Assembly: GCA_030844895.1 (NCBI GenBank) | Contig: CM061224.1 | Location: 30,774,102-30,838,101 of the forward strand | Direction: 5' to 3' | From: Ambrosia x helenae | Lineage: Eukaryota > Streptophyta > Magnoliopsida > Asterales > Asteraceae | Length of the DNA: 64,000 nt | Shown here: piece by piece, positions 45,854-56,905 of the stretch | Layout: each line of letters starts with the position of its first letter | Numbering within the stretch: position 1 is the first letter of the stretch | Notes under the pieces: model-generated | What the model saw: the letters and a program-made list of their open reading frames with translations, nothing else | The model's database searches: none | What the model was told of the DNA's origin: nothing | Position numbers and translations under genes: made by a program

Positions 45854-46770
45854 ATGAATGTACTTTCAATGAATATTCGTGGTCTAGGGATTCCAAGAAA
45901 AGCGGACTTGGTTAGGGGTCTACGTATTTGTCACGAGGTGAGTTTTATTATGATTCAAGAAACTCAATTCTTGGATGCGAGTTTGGTGGATGTGGGTCGT
46001 TTTTGGGGTAGAGGCGAGTATTGTTTTGATTGGGTTCCTTCGGCCGGTAGGTCGGGAGGTTTGTTATCGGTTTGGGATCTGAAGGTTTTCGCTATGACAG
46101 AGGTGTCTAAAATGGTGATTTGTTTATTGGTTTCAGGTAGTATTAAAGGTAGTGGCTGTGTGAACCATCTACTTAATGTTTATTTTCCACACAATATTGC
46201 GGCTAAAAGAATTTTGTGGAACGTCATTGGCGATTTAATCGGTGAAGGTGATGGGTGGTGGACGGTGGCGGGGGATTTTAATGCGGTTAGGAGCGAGTCT
46301 GAAAGGAGGAATTCTATTTTCAATAATGCCGAGGCGAATGAGTTTAACGATTTTTTGGACGCTAAGAACCTTCAAGAGTATTCTTTAAAAGGGAGGCGGT
46401 TTACTTTTGCGGCAGGCGATAAGTTAAGTCGCATTGATCGAATCTTTGTCAATTGGGAATTCTTCATGGCGTGGCCGAATGCGGAATATCTAGCTCTTGA
46501 AAGAAACATCTCAGACCATAGTCCTTTAGTGTTGAAAATCGGGAATACGAATTTTGGGTACAAACCATTTCGATTCTATAATTCGTGGATGGCACGTGAT
46601 GGCTTTGCAGATGTAGTTAAGCAGGCGACTTATATGAATCTTTGTGAAGGCGAGCCTGACTTGGTTTTAACGAGAAAATTAAAAGGAATAAAAAAGGTTA
46701 TCACTTTATAGATTGATAAATGCAAACAACAAGAGGATGGTGAAAAAAAATTATTGGAAAAGGAGTTAAG
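45854..46770 (+). pseudogene. LINE ORF2, endonuclease domain
   Basis: Starts at ATG 45854 with MNVLSMNIRGLG, the usual start of plant L1 ORF2. Apurinic-type endonuclease motifs are present in order: IQETQF (catalytic E), VAGDFNAV, GDKLSRIDRIFVN and SDHSPLVL (catalytic D/H). This is the nicking enzyme for target-primed reverse transcription. A stop at 46709-46711 ends the frame shortly before the copia insertion. The endonuclease itself appears complete. Confidence 0.88.
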
Positions 46771-46971
46771 TGAAAATTACTGAATTGCTTGATGTTCTTC
46801 ATTCACTTTGAGAGGCTATTTATACACATAATTGTACAACAACCCAAGAGTCAATCAAGGGATTTGCCTAACATACATTTAGCTATTTTATGGACTAGTC
46901 AATGATACAATAAATATATTAAATACAAATTTTAAATTTGTTTGAATGGAGGGCAAATATCTCGGCTAATA
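46771..46971 (-). repeat. 3' LTR of element F
   Basis: 201 bp, direct repeat of 51251-51451 with one visible difference (near 46940). GGCTATTTATAC near 46813 gives TATAAATAGCC on the minus strand, a TATA box. It is preceded in element orientation by TGAGGGGGCC (46972-46981), the polypurine tract. Confidence 0.92.
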
Positions 46972-46995
46972 GGCCCCCTCAGTCGCAGCGGTAGT

Positions 46996-48820
46996 TATCG
47001 AACGCACAGACTGGACTTGAAGCGATTGAGGAGTTGACGCGAGAGACCTTTAGTGAAAATATCGGCATATTGATAATCAGCCGGAATGTGAAGTACTCGG
47101 ATGTCGCCAATACGAACTTTATCTCAAACAAAGTGGATGTCAATCTCAACATGTTTTGTGCGTTGGTGTTGGACTGGGTTATCGGACAGGTAAACTGCGG
47201 ATACGTTATAGCAGAAAATGATTGAGGCTTCACGAGTGGGAATATGGAGCTCTAAGAGTAAATTTCGAAGCCAGCTGGTCTCAGCGGTGGCGTTTGCAAC
47301 ACCTCGATATTCTGCTTCCGCGCTTGATCGGGAAACAGTTTGTTGTCTTTTCGATGACCAAGAAACGAGATTGTCCCCTAGAAAAACACAGTAGCCTAAG
47401 GTAGATCTTCGTGAATCTGGACAGCCTCCCCAGTCAGCATTAGAGTAGGCAGTAAGCTTCAAAGATTTGGATGGTTTAATGTGAAGAGCATGAGTAGAAG
47501 TCCCTTTTAGAAAACGCAAGATTCGCTTCAAGTAGTTGAAGTGAGGTTCCCTTGGATCATGCATGAACAGACACACTTGTTGAACAGCATATGAGATGTC
47601 CGGTCTTGTGAATGTTAAATATTGTAAGGCGCCTGCTAGACTTCGGTAAAGTGTTGGATCGGACATAGGAGTACCCGAGTTAGCACTTAATTTGGATTCG
47701 GTGTCACATGGAGTGTGGCAAGGCTTGCATGAGGACATATTGGCACGAGCTAAAATGTCTTTTATATACGTCTCTTGGGAGAGCCGAAGACCATCTTGAG
47801 TTCTAGTTACTTGAACGCCCAAAAAATGATGTAGAGTGCCCAAATCTGTCATTGCAAATTCTTTTGACAAAGAAGCTATAATCTCATGCAAAAAACTGTC
47901 ATCAGAAGCGGTTAGTATAATATCATCAACATAAAGAAGTAAGTAAGCAACTCGGGAATCCTTTCGATTGACGAAAAGTGATGTGTCACACGAGGTGCTA
48001 TGAAAACCGCATTTGGTGATGAAGGCCGCAAATCGGTGATACCAAGCGCGTGGGGCTTGCTTAAGACCATATAATGATTTCCTTAGACGACAAAAAATGA
48101 CGGGTTTTTTTTATCAACGTAACCCGGAGGTTGAAACATATATACCTCATTTAGATCGCCATGTAGAAAGGCGTTTTTAACATCAAGTTGAGGTATATGC
48201 CATGAGCGGGAAACGACTATGCTCAAAACAGTCCGAATCGTTGTAGGTTTGACGACTGGACTGAAAGTGTCGAAACAGTCAACACCCACCTGTTGGGATT
48301 TGCCATTTACTACAAGGCGCGCTTTGTACCGTTGTAGTGTACCATTAGCATGAAATTTGTGTCGAAATAACCACATACACCGAATAATGTGTGCACCGTC
48401 GGGTCTTGGAACTAATTCCCAAGTGTTATTTTCCATTAAAGCACTATACTCATCGTTCATTGCCTTATGCCAATTAGGATCGGATCGAGCGTCAATATGG
48501 GATTTGGGTAGTGGGGAGACGGTTGTATGGGTGGTAGTGTGTAGGTTTAGGTGGATTTTTGGTTTGGTTATGCCGGCCTTAAGACGAGTGGTCATATGGT
48601 GTGAGCATATAGGAGGAGGTTGGATGGGTTGATCTGATGAGGAAGGACGCACATTTGAAATGGGGTGGGAAGTATTCTGTGAAGGTGAGGGAGGGGGTGA
48701 TGGGCCAGTATGGTGTTGTGAGGATGATGGGCCAGGTGTTGGGTTGGTTGGTGTTGGGCCAGATGGTGTTGGGGATTGGGCCAAGTTTTGTGGGTGAGTG
48801 GGAGGATGTGGATCAGACAT
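46996..48820 (-). pseudogene. pol of element F, RT and RNase H
   Basis: The RT N-terminus at 48820-48083 has WHKAMNDEYSALMENNTWELV, RYKARLVVNG, FSPVVKPTTIRT and QLDVKNAFLHGDL. The frame breaks in a T-run near 48110, then continues with LYGLKQAPRAW, LLLYVDDIILTAS (near 47925) and FLGVQV. RNase H follows: TAYSNADWGGC and RSSAEAEYRGVA (47400-47280). A CGA-to-TGA change at 47124-47126, after KHVEIDIHFV, precedes the natural end near 46996. The linker before RT is unusually rich in Pro/His/Thr. Confidence 0.88.
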
Positions 48821-48965
48821 TGGAAATTGTGAGGGTGTGTGAATATGTTGGAGAGGTCCGATTCAAGAGAAGAATAATCGGATATAGGATGCGATTTGGA
48901 GAAGGGAAATGACAACTCATTGAATGTGACATGACGGGAAATAATTGTTTGGCCGGTTTGAAGGT

Positions 48966-49388
48966 TTAGGCAACGGTAGCCTCGGTGATCCGGAGGGTAA
49001 CCGAGGAAGACACAAGGGGTGGAGCGATGAGATAGTTTGTTCGGTCGGGTGGCTGTTTGGTTTGGGTAGCATTCACAACAAAAACTTTGAGGTGGTCATA
49101 TGAGGGATGTCGAAGGTACAAAGCGGATGTGGGTGTGTTATTATTTAGGATTTTGGTTGGAAGGATATTGTGCAAGTAGACTGCCGTATGTGCCGCTTCG
49201 ACCCAATATGTTGGAGGGACCGAAGCATGAGTGAGAAGAGAGAGCATGATCTCATTGATGCGTCGAATCATACGCTCGGCTTTTCCATTTTGTTGGGAAG
49301 TATGAGGGCAAGAGAATCGGAATTGAATTCCATGGGTGGCGGCTAAGTTTTTAAATGTGGTGTAATCGGTGAGGTCCACAAATCGCAA
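48966..49388 (-). pseudogene. Integrase remnant of element F (C-terminal half only)
   Basis: The frame keeps TFKNLAATHGIQF, CPHTSQQNGKAERMIRRI (catalytic E) and YWVEAAHTAVYLHN. Upstream, the gag/pre-integrase ORF ends with HCDLWTSPI at about 49390, so roughly 60-70 residues, including the second catalytic D, are missing at the junction. The integrase cannot be active. Confidence 0.85.
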
Positions 49389-51100
49389 TGCACAATATCA
49401 AATGGTAAAATAGTAGTAGAATTAGATAAAACAAAAGGTAGTCGCTTGTGTTTTGCAATATGACAAGAATTACAAAACATGCGACTAGTTTTATTACATT
49501 CAATAAATTTATTTGATGAAAGGAAATCAACAACGGAAACTCCCGGGTGGCCTAGACGATCATGCCATGATTCGGGAGAGGAAACAGCAAAAGCAGACGG
49601 TTGTGAAACTTGACTGGGTGCGGTGACGGGGTATAGGTGACTGTCACTGTCGTGACGGCTCAACATCCTCCCAGTCTTGTAATCCTTCACAAAAAATCCA
49701 AATGGGTCAAACTCAACAGATACAAAATTGTCTTTAGTAAATTGCCGGACCGAGATCAAATTTTTAATAATATTAGGAGCAAAAAGAACATTGTTTAGGT
49801 GAAGTTTATTTTGAGAATATGGAAAAGTTGTGTTGCCCGATCCGTTAATTGGCATTTTATGGCCGTTTCCGACAAGAATAGACTTAATAGAAGTAACATT
49901 AGGGGAATTAGAACAAATACCTTCGTGGTAACTTAGATGATTAGAAGCCCCAGTATCCATGTGCCAATTTATCTCATCCGCTTCCATGGCCAAGACTTGA
50001 AAAGCTTCTCCAATGTCCGTGGGTTCAAGCGGGTCAAAGTCGGTGATGTTAGCTTGTGGAGATGGGCGATTGTTGCTGCCTTCAGTGGAGTTTTTAGACT
50101 CCTGCGAGTTTCCAGATTGCTGCTGCCATGGGGCTGCCCACCCGGGTTGTGTCGGGTACGAACACGTGGGGGTTCCATGCTGGCTGCGGACCATAAGGAG
50201 TGACCCACCATGGGTAAGGAGTCCAAGGCTGGTTGTTGTTTTCGCGCATCTGACCCGAAGGTTTCTGCGAAGGGTATTGGTTAGGAGACTGGTTCCGGTT
50301 TTGGTAGCGAGGATAGTTATGGTTGCGGACTGGTTACGGGGGTTTTGGTGAGGGTAGCGGGACTGGTTGCGGGGGTTTTGGTTGCGGCGTTGGGGCTGGG
50401 TTTCAGGTGCAGCAGCAGGTGGGTTGGCGTCTTGGGTGATAGCAGCAGCGAGAGGGGATTCTTTGTCTCTGTTCGCCTGACGTTGTTCTTCAAGTTCCAG
50501 CATATTAACAGCCTCTTCCCAAGATGAAATGGACTGATTGAGTTGGGCAGCAACAGTGTCATACTCCGAAGGTAATCCGCGGACAAGCTGGATAACAAGG
50601 CGACTTGCGCTAACAGGGCTATCGACATCGGAGAGTTGGTCAGCAAGTTCTTTGAGTCGTTGGCAGTATGCCTGAAGAGATGTCATGGATTTCAGGGTGA
50701 GGTTGGTGAAGGCATGTTCAAGGGCTGCGGCGCGAGACCCTTTATTGTTGAGGAAAAGGTTGCGGATGCGAACCCAAGCCTAGTAAGCAGTTGATTCCGG
50801 TTCGAGAACACGGACAAGCAATTCGTCCGACAAGGATCCGTAGATCCATTGAAGGACAATTGCGTCCACTTCAGCCCATTGTTCATAAGCCGGGTCGGTT
50901 GCGGCTGGTGAGAGGGTACCATCAATGTGATGTAGTACCTTATACCCACGAGCATGAAGCTGAAACAACTTGACCCAAGACGAGTAGGTTACCTTGGTAC
51001 CATCGAGGACACGAACCTTGTTTTGAATGTTCGTGACCGTGTACACTGGGTGACGGGACGGGTTTGCAGGTTTGGGTTGAGCATCTGTGCGGTCTGCCAT
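49343..51100 (-). pseudogene. gag, protease and pre-integrase of element F
   Basis: Starts MADRTDAQPKPANPS at 51100. The Gag region has YSSWVKLFQLHARGYKVL, a TAG stop at 50780-50782, then LVIQLVRGLPSEYDTV and a Q/N/R-rich tail; no clear zinc knuckle survives. The frame from 50686 runs on into the protease (NWHMDTGASNHLSY, near 49970), and the pre-integrase finger (WHDRLGHPGVSV, CNSCHIAKHKRLP). Gag and pol are one frame here, unlike the Sireviruses. It ends at the integrase deletion junction. Confidence 0.85.
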
Positions 51101-51238
51101 GGCTGAGAAAAAAAAGAAATGGATTTGTGAAGGAAAAAGGAATAGCAGTGGTGGTTGTGTAGGGGCCGAAGCCTAATATGGCAAGAATATTTAGACCGAA
51201 GCCTTTGAAATGAAGGGAAGATTAATGGTTCAGATAGT

Positions 51239-51250
51239 GCTCTGACACCA
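51239..51250 (-). other. Primer binding site of element F
   Basis: TGGTGTCAGAGC on the minus strand, abutting the 5' LTR. It differs at one base from the initiator Met tRNA complement TGGTATCAGAGC. Confidence 0.85.
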
Positions 51251-51451
51251 TGAAAATTACTGAATTGCTTGATGTTCTTCATTCACTTTGAGAGGCTATT
51301 TATACACATAATTGTACAACAACCCAAGAGTCAATCAAGGGATTTGCCTAACATACATTTAGCTATTTTATGGACTAGTCAATGATACAATAAATATATT
51401 AAATACAAATTTTAAATTGGTTTGAATGGAGGGCAAATATCTCGGCTAATA
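51251..51451 (-). repeat. 5' LTR of element F
   Basis: 201 bp, direct repeat of 46771-46971. Near identity points to a recent insertion into the already old LINE. Confidence 0.92.
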
Positions 51452-54182
51452 TAAGTACTTTGGATGAGGCTATGGTAGATCGTCAGCTCACTGAACCGAA
51501 GGTTTGGGTATTGGAAGAAACCAAGCGCAGGTTAAGAGAGATTGAGAACCTTCAGCAATGTGATCTAAAGCAGAAATCTCAGTGTAATTGGGCTACGTAT
51601 GGGGACGAGAATTCACGATATTTTCATGGTTTTATTAACAAAAGAAAGGCTGCAAACTATATTCCTGGCTTGATGGTCCATGGTGTTTGGGAGACAAGAC
51701 CGAACGTTATCAAACGTAAAGTTCTTCAGTTTTTCAGTTCCAAGTTCAAAGAGGAGTTAATTCGTTGACTGAAGCTGAGGGTTTATGGGTTGAAAAAAGT
51801 ACAGATCGATGATTCAATAGAGTTGGTCAAGCCATTTTCGGTCCAAGAAATAAAAAATGCAGTATTCGATTGTGGTGCGGATAAAGCTCCCGGGCCAGAC
51901 AGTTTCAATTTACGCTTTATTCGGACTTTTTGGGACATCTTTGAGAAAGATTTTGTTGATATAATGAATCGGTTCCATAGTTTTGGGAGATTCAGCGACG
52001 GGGTTGCTTCTTCGTTTATTACTCTCATTCCGAAAGTGGGTGATCCGGTTAATCTCAGGGATTTTCGGCCAATTACTCTTATTGGGTGCATTAGTAAGGT
52101 GGTGTCGAAGGTGTTATAGCGAACTGGTTACGAGGGGTCATGACCAAGGTGGTTTCAGAGAACCAGTCAGCTTTTTTATCGGGCACGTATATTCTCAACG
52201 GCCCTATTATGTCAAATGAGATCTTAGCATGGGTGAAAAAATGAGATAAAAAATGTTTCTTTTCAAAATTGATTTCGATAAAGCTTACGATAATGTGAAT
52301 TGGTATTTTTTGATATCGGTTTTTGAGCAAATGGATTTTCCTTCCAAATGGTGTGAGTGGATTCACGGGATCTTGGTTTCATCTAGATCTTCGGTTTTGG
52401 TTAACGGGTCGCCAAGTTTTGAGTTTGGTTGTCAGAAAGGTATCCGACAAGGTGATCCGATTTCCCCTTTCTTGTTCATTATTTTGATGGAGGCCTTCTC
52501 TGGTATAATGAATAAGGCATGTGATTTAGGAGATTTTGATGGCATTCGGCTTCCTAATAATGGTCCGGTTCTTTCGCATTTGTTATATGCGGATGATGCG
52601 ATGCTTATGGGGGAGTGGTCTGAGTTCAATTTTGCAAACATGAAAAGGATTCTTAGAATATTCTTTTTATGTTCGGGATTAAAAATTAATTTAAATAAAT
52701 CGGTGTTGTGCGGTATTTGGGTTGATAGTGAGATGTTAAAGAAGGAAGCCGAAGATTTGGGCTGTAAAGCTGGAGATATTCCGTTTGTTTACTTGGGCAT
52801 TAAAGTTGGGGCAAATATGAACAGGATAGCTAATTGGGAACCGGTAGTGAACACCTTTAAATGAAGGTTGTCGGCTTGGAAGGCTAATACATTATCTATT
52901 GGTGGTCGGGTGACTTTAATGAAATCGGTCCTAGATAGCTTGGCTACATATTATTTTTCGTTGTTCAAAGCACCAGTGAAAATTAGTAACACTTTGGAAG
53001 GCCTCATTAGGCGCTTCCTTTGGGGCGGTTCGGATGAGGTTAGAAAGATGAGTTGGGTGGCGTGGGATGTCGTCACAAAGCCTATTAAGGAGGGTGGTTT
53101 GGGGTTAGCTCGATTGGAGGTAAATAATATAGCCTTACTTGGTAAATGGTTGTGGCGTTTTTATAATGAACATCAAGCGTTATGGAGGAGAGTCGTAGTG
53201 TCGATTCATGGCACTAGTCGAAATTGGGGAGTTGCACCGGTTAATGGTTCTATTACTGGTATTTGGAAGAACTGTGTTACATTTTGGAATAAGCACAAGG
53301 TACAAGGAGTGGGTTTTAATAGTTTGATATGAGGTAAACATGGAAATGGAAAACAAATACGTTTCTGGGTAGATACGTGGGTAGGCGATGTACCACTAAA
53401 AGATAAATTCCCGGCCTTGTTCACGCTTTAAAGAAATAAGCGGACTCTTGTTTGTGATAGAGTGCGAGTACAAAATAATTCTTTGAGTTTATTTTGGGAG
53501 TGGAACAGGCTTCCAAATTCGGTTGATGAGATTAAGGATAAACACCGATTAGAGTTATTGATTCAAGGAATGCGATTAGAAGACACTCAAGATACTTGGG
53601 TATGGAGTGTTGGCGATGATATTGGGTTTACAGTGGCTTCGGTTAAGAAATGGTTAAGGGGAATGGGTAATTCTAATACCGGCGTTTTTGTTTCACATGG
53701 AGCAAGTGAGTTCCTATCAAATGTAATATATTTATGTGAAGGGCGTTTTTGGATCGTCTTCCTACAAAGGCGGCTTTGATGAGACGTGGCATTTGGATTG
53801 AAAATCAACGTTGTGCTTGGTGTGAGTGTAGTGATGAGTCTATCGAGCATATTCTTACGGGTTGTGTTATTGCGGCTGGAATTTGGCAAGGTATTTCGAC
53901 ATGGTGCAAGATTCCAGGTTCTTGTTTCATGTTAATGATTTGGTGAAATAGCAAGAACATTGTGATACGTCCCAAAATAAGAAGATGGTGTTGCATGGGA
54001 TAATTACAATCGCTTACTGCCGGATATGGAAGGTGAGGAATGATACTATTTTCTCAGGTAAAGAACCGAAGATTGTGGATATGATGGCGGACATTAAGGC
54101 TTTTGGTTTTTTATGGTATAAATATAGGTTTAAAGGTGATGTAGTCGATTGGAATATGTGGTGTTCTTTTCATGTGATGTAA
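51452..54182 (+). pseudogene. LINE ORF2 continued: reverse transcriptase and zinc-binding domain
   Basis: Resumes directly after element F. RT motifs: DKAPGPDSFNLRFI (near 51885), FITLIPKVGDPVNL, FKIDFDKAYDNVNW (near 52265), GDPISPFLF (near 52452) and the catalytic LLYADDAMLMGEWS (near 52580). The thumb and zf-RVT regions follow, with CAWCECSDESIEHILTGC near 53812. Stops or frameshifts lie near 51770, 52117, 52243, 52861, 53332, 53430, 53740 and 53946. Last codons are near 54180, with TAA at 54180-54182. Confidence 0.88.
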
Positions 54183-54298
54183 TTTTGTGGATTTCGCCTT
54201 CCTATTCCCGTCTTGGGAATAGGTGGTTTTTGTTTTTGGCGTTCGCTTGATGAAAATTAAGTTAAAAAAAAAGAAGCTATTCAAAGTGTTTTAGATTC

Positions 54299-54762
54299 AT
54301 AAGATCTTTTGTTAATCCTTCCATAATGGTGGAGTGGTGGAGAGGCCTTATGTTCACTTAGGTGATCAAGGGTTCAATTCTCACTTTCAACATTTATGGT
54401 AGGATATTTTGCCAAGTGTTGGTTGAGCCTACCCTCTTTGGAGGGGCCAGGTTTGATTCTGATGGCCCCCCGTTTTTCAATTACAGCGCATTTACTCCAG
54501 AGAGACTTGCCTCTTGTGGAGGGTGCAACATCTGTCAAGTGGCAGGTGGCGGGAAATTTTCCAGGTGGAAGACTTAGTGCCCCTTATGCCCAGCCTCGAC
54601 TCGCTTGTAGGCCGGCCACTCTCGCGTCAGCGTGAACCCGGTTAAAACAACATAGTCTGACAATTATAGAGTGATTAAGGGGTCCCCTTCTGAGAGGTTG
54701 TGATAACCTCTGACACAACATAAAAAATCACATTCAAAAAAAATAATAATAAGATCTTTTGT
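54299..54762 (+). mobile_element. tRNA-derived SINE (54313-54748), 14-bp TSD
   Basis: The 14-bp direct repeat ATAAGATCTTTTGT lies at 54299-54312 and 54749-54762. Just inside the left end are a polymerase III A box (TGGTGGAGTGG, 54327-54337) and B box (GGTTCAATTCT, 54371-54381), 33 bp apart. The right end is an A-rich tail (54734-54748). There is no ORF of significance. These are the marks of a tRNA-type SINE mobilised by a LINE. At 436 bp it is longer than the short plant SINEs (about 200 bp), so it may be a composite or long family. Confidence 0.88.
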
Positions 54763-54840
54763 CGCATTTAAAGAAACTTTAATTAGGGGTGTGTTATTTT
54801 TCATCAAATTAAATATGAGTTTCTAAAAGTCAAAATGTTA

Positions 54841-55011
54841 GACTATGGGGTGTGGTTCCCCTTCCCCCTTCCTTCCCCTTGTCCACCTCAGCGCCACATC
54901 ATTTTCCCCTTTTCTTCCCCCTTCTAGGGGAAATGGTTCCCCTTCTTCCCCTTCTCCTTCCATTTTAATTATTATTTTTTTGATATTATTTAGTCTTTTT
55001 TTTATTTAAAT

Positions 55012-55057
<46 letters not shown>

Positions 55058-55114
55058 GTTGATATTTCAGACTTCACACACACCACACACATCTTGCTCA
55101 CCATCTTCTTCAAC

Positions 55115-55149
<35 letters not shown>

Positions 55150-55324
55150 AAAACCCATCTTCATCACCACTTCAACTTCATCTTCATCATCCCTTCAACC
55201 ACCACTGTTTGTCTCCACCAGCACCAACCGCCACCGTCTGACTCCTCCTGCACCAACCCCACCGCCGTCCGCCTCCACCTGCACCAACCCCACCGCCGTC
55301 CGCCTCCACCTGCAACCAGATCTG

Positions 55325-55391
<67 letters not shown>

Positions 55392-55563
55392 ACGTTTTTT
55401 TTTTTATGCAACGGTCAAAAAATCATTGAAAAGTGGGTCGGGGAGGACGGGGAATATCTCCCGAGCACACCGAAGGCACAGCGGGGGGGGGGGCGGTGTT
55501 CCCCTTCGGGGAAGCCTCCACATCAGCATTCCCGATCTCTCTCCCGAACCACACCCTATAGTC
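54841..55563. mobile_element. TIR element with TTA duplication (PIF/Harbinger-like MITE)
   Basis: Terminal inverted repeats of 18 bp, GACTATGGGGTGTGGTTC and GAACCACACCCTATAGTC, have one mismatch. TTA lies on both sides (54838-54840 and 55564-55566). This fits PIF/Harbinger. Length is 723 bp with no transposase. The inside is C/T-rich on the left, has an A-run at 55014-55052, two (CT)n tracts and a tandem 31-bp repeat rich in CACCAACCCCACCGCCGTCC (about 55248-55311). ORFs across it are low-complexity artefacts. Confidence 0.82.
55112..55388. repeat. (CT)n microsatellites
   Basis: Two CT tracts at about 55112-55146 and 55327-55388, inside the TIR element, enclosing CCACC/CTTC-rich sequence. 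They give rise to spurious serine/leucine and arginine/glutamate ORFs. Confidence 0.95.
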
Positions 55564-55759
55564 TTATAAAAATTTTTGCCATGCTTAGCAAGTTTGATTT
55601 TTATAGACATTGGATTTCTAAAATTCATCGGATAAAGTAATTAATCAAATGATTAGAAACAAGAAGTAGGTGTATAATTAATTAAAAAATGGTTTTAAGG
55701 TAAAATATGAATAACCAGCCATCATTAAATTCAATCACTTTGTTAGTACCTGCACAATT

Positions 55760-55930
55760 TGAATTTGATGTTCGGATGGGTTAGAGGCGGCATTATATTT
55801 GTTTGTATGGGTTATGTTTGTTTTTATTTTTTCGGATTGTTGTTTGTCGGGCTTTTTCTGCATGGATTTTTTCATGCTAACTCCTTAGTAGCTATTTGAA
55901 TAAAGTTTTGGTGGTCGTTTAAAAAAAATC
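55760..55930 (+). mobile_element. Probable LINE 3' tail, strongly truncated
   Basis: The sequence resembles LINE 3' ends: GTTTGTCGGGC, then TTGAATAAAGTTTTGGTGG and an A-run at 55920-55928. ACAATTTGA occurs before (near 55753) and after (near 55940) and may be the target duplication, though 12 bp separate the A-run from the second copy. Confidence 0.45.
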
Positions 55931-56107
55931 ACCTTCATATACAATTTGATTTTGGCTTTTATTCTTTAGAACCTTACTATGAAACATTTAAATAAATAGT
56001 TATCAACTTTGATGAAAACAAATAGGGACGGTAATGAGGACTGGTTTATTTAGGATTTTGGGAATACAACTCCCACATTTAATTTCAAAACAACACTAAC
56101 TAGAATA

Positions 56108-56761
56108 TGTTAATATACCAACTAATAAGGGGGACGGGGCGTCACCTGAATTGGTCACGGGTACCCATTACCAGCACGGTAACACCGCCGCCACCACGCT
56201 GGTAGTGGTCCCTTGGACCGTTTTGCTGGTTGTACAATCGACGAACGTGTCACCCGACAATCACGAGGGTTATATTCAAGGTGCGGAATCCCTTGAATAT
56301 GCTTTAATAACAGAAACAAACTTGAAACAATGATACACGAGCAATTACAACACACAAATAGGTCAAAAGATTAATGTTTATATCATTAAAACAGAGCACG
56401 AGTGTTACAATGATCAAACCAAGCAATCTTAGACCTAGGGAGGGTGTTTGGAGAGTGTGTGTGTGGCAAAAACTGATTATTAGGGCAATGATTGGGCCTA
56501 TTTATACCTCCCGTACTCGTACAGGTCAGTATTGGCGAGTAGGGCCTATAAGACATGTTCCTATAGGCGATTGGGCCATAATCACCTATAGAGAGCCCTA
56601 ATCGCTAGAACATAAGTGGCGAATAGGCTGTATTCGCCTATAACCATGCTCTAATCGCCTATAGCCTCAGTCACACCCAAAAACGTGCATAAACGTCTCC
56701 AAACACCCTGAAACTCGTCCAAACAACATATATACTAGCCTAGGGACATCATGCACTAACA
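56108..56761 (-). repeat. 3' LTR of Sirevirus E
   Basis: On the minus strand it begins TGTTAGTGCATGATG right after the polypurine tract. The low-coordinate end is uncertain because the other LTR is outside the window. TATAAATAGG lies near 56498-56507 (minus). The U3 half (56510-56670) is packed with TAATCGC, GGCGATT, GGCGAGTAG and CCTATAG strings in both orientations. Confidence 0.7.
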
Positions 56762-56775
56762 GACTCCCCCTTGGA
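56762..56775 (-). other. Polypurine tract of element E
   Basis: CCAAGGGGGAGTC on the minus strand, abutting TGTTAGTG. It has the same G5AG core as in A, B and D. Confidence 0.85.
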
Positions 56776-56905
56776 CCAGGCTAGTATATGTACAGAGACT
56801 TCAAAAGACATCGTTTATACAAAACACAACAACTTTGCAGACTCGAAAATTTGAAAACAAACATAACAAAACATAACAAGACAAGCAGCATCTTAAGTCT
56901 TCTCA

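Larger units (their letters stand above)
46771..51451 (-). mobile_element. Copia element F, 201-bp LTRs with TA...CA ends, in LINE ORF2
   Basis: LTRs at 46771-46971 and 51251-51451 differ at about one position. Read on the minus strand they start TATTAGCC and end TTTTCA, a non-canonical TA...CA pair. TAAG is duplicated at 46767-46770 and 51452-51455. PBS, gag, pol and polypurine tract lie between them in Ty1/copia order on the minus strand. There is no downstream ORF, so it is not a Sirevirus; the protease form WHMDTGASNHL and short LTRs suggest an Ale/Retrofit-like lineage (inference). A large deletion removes most of the integrase core. Confidence 0.92.
44940..54272 (+). mobile_element. Second L1-type LINE, split by copia element F
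   Basis: ORF1 and ORF2 remnants in order, an A-tail at 54263-54272, and interruption by element F at 46771-51451. Joining 46770 to 51456 restores the frame reading KELSTLDEA. The 5' end (near 44940) lies inside ORF1, so it is truncated. No target duplication is evident. It is more decayed than the LINE at 37413-40626 downstream of F, with at least six frame breaks in RT. Confidence 0.9.

Noticed and set aside
47034..50527. Plus-strand ORFs across element F
   Set aside because: Shadows of gag and pol, which read on the minus strand with clear motifs.
54327..54381. tRNA gene
   Set aside because: A and B boxes are present but no cloverleaf or acceptor stem, and the flanking duplication plus A-tail identify a SINE.
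55112..55388. CRISPR-like array or other regular repeat system
   Set aside because: Simple CT dinucleotide runs and one tandem duplication, in a eukaryotic genome.
55010..55429. Lysine-then-serine/leucine-rich ORFs across the A-run and CT tracts
   Set aside because: Pure low-complexity translation of microsatellites inside a TIR element.
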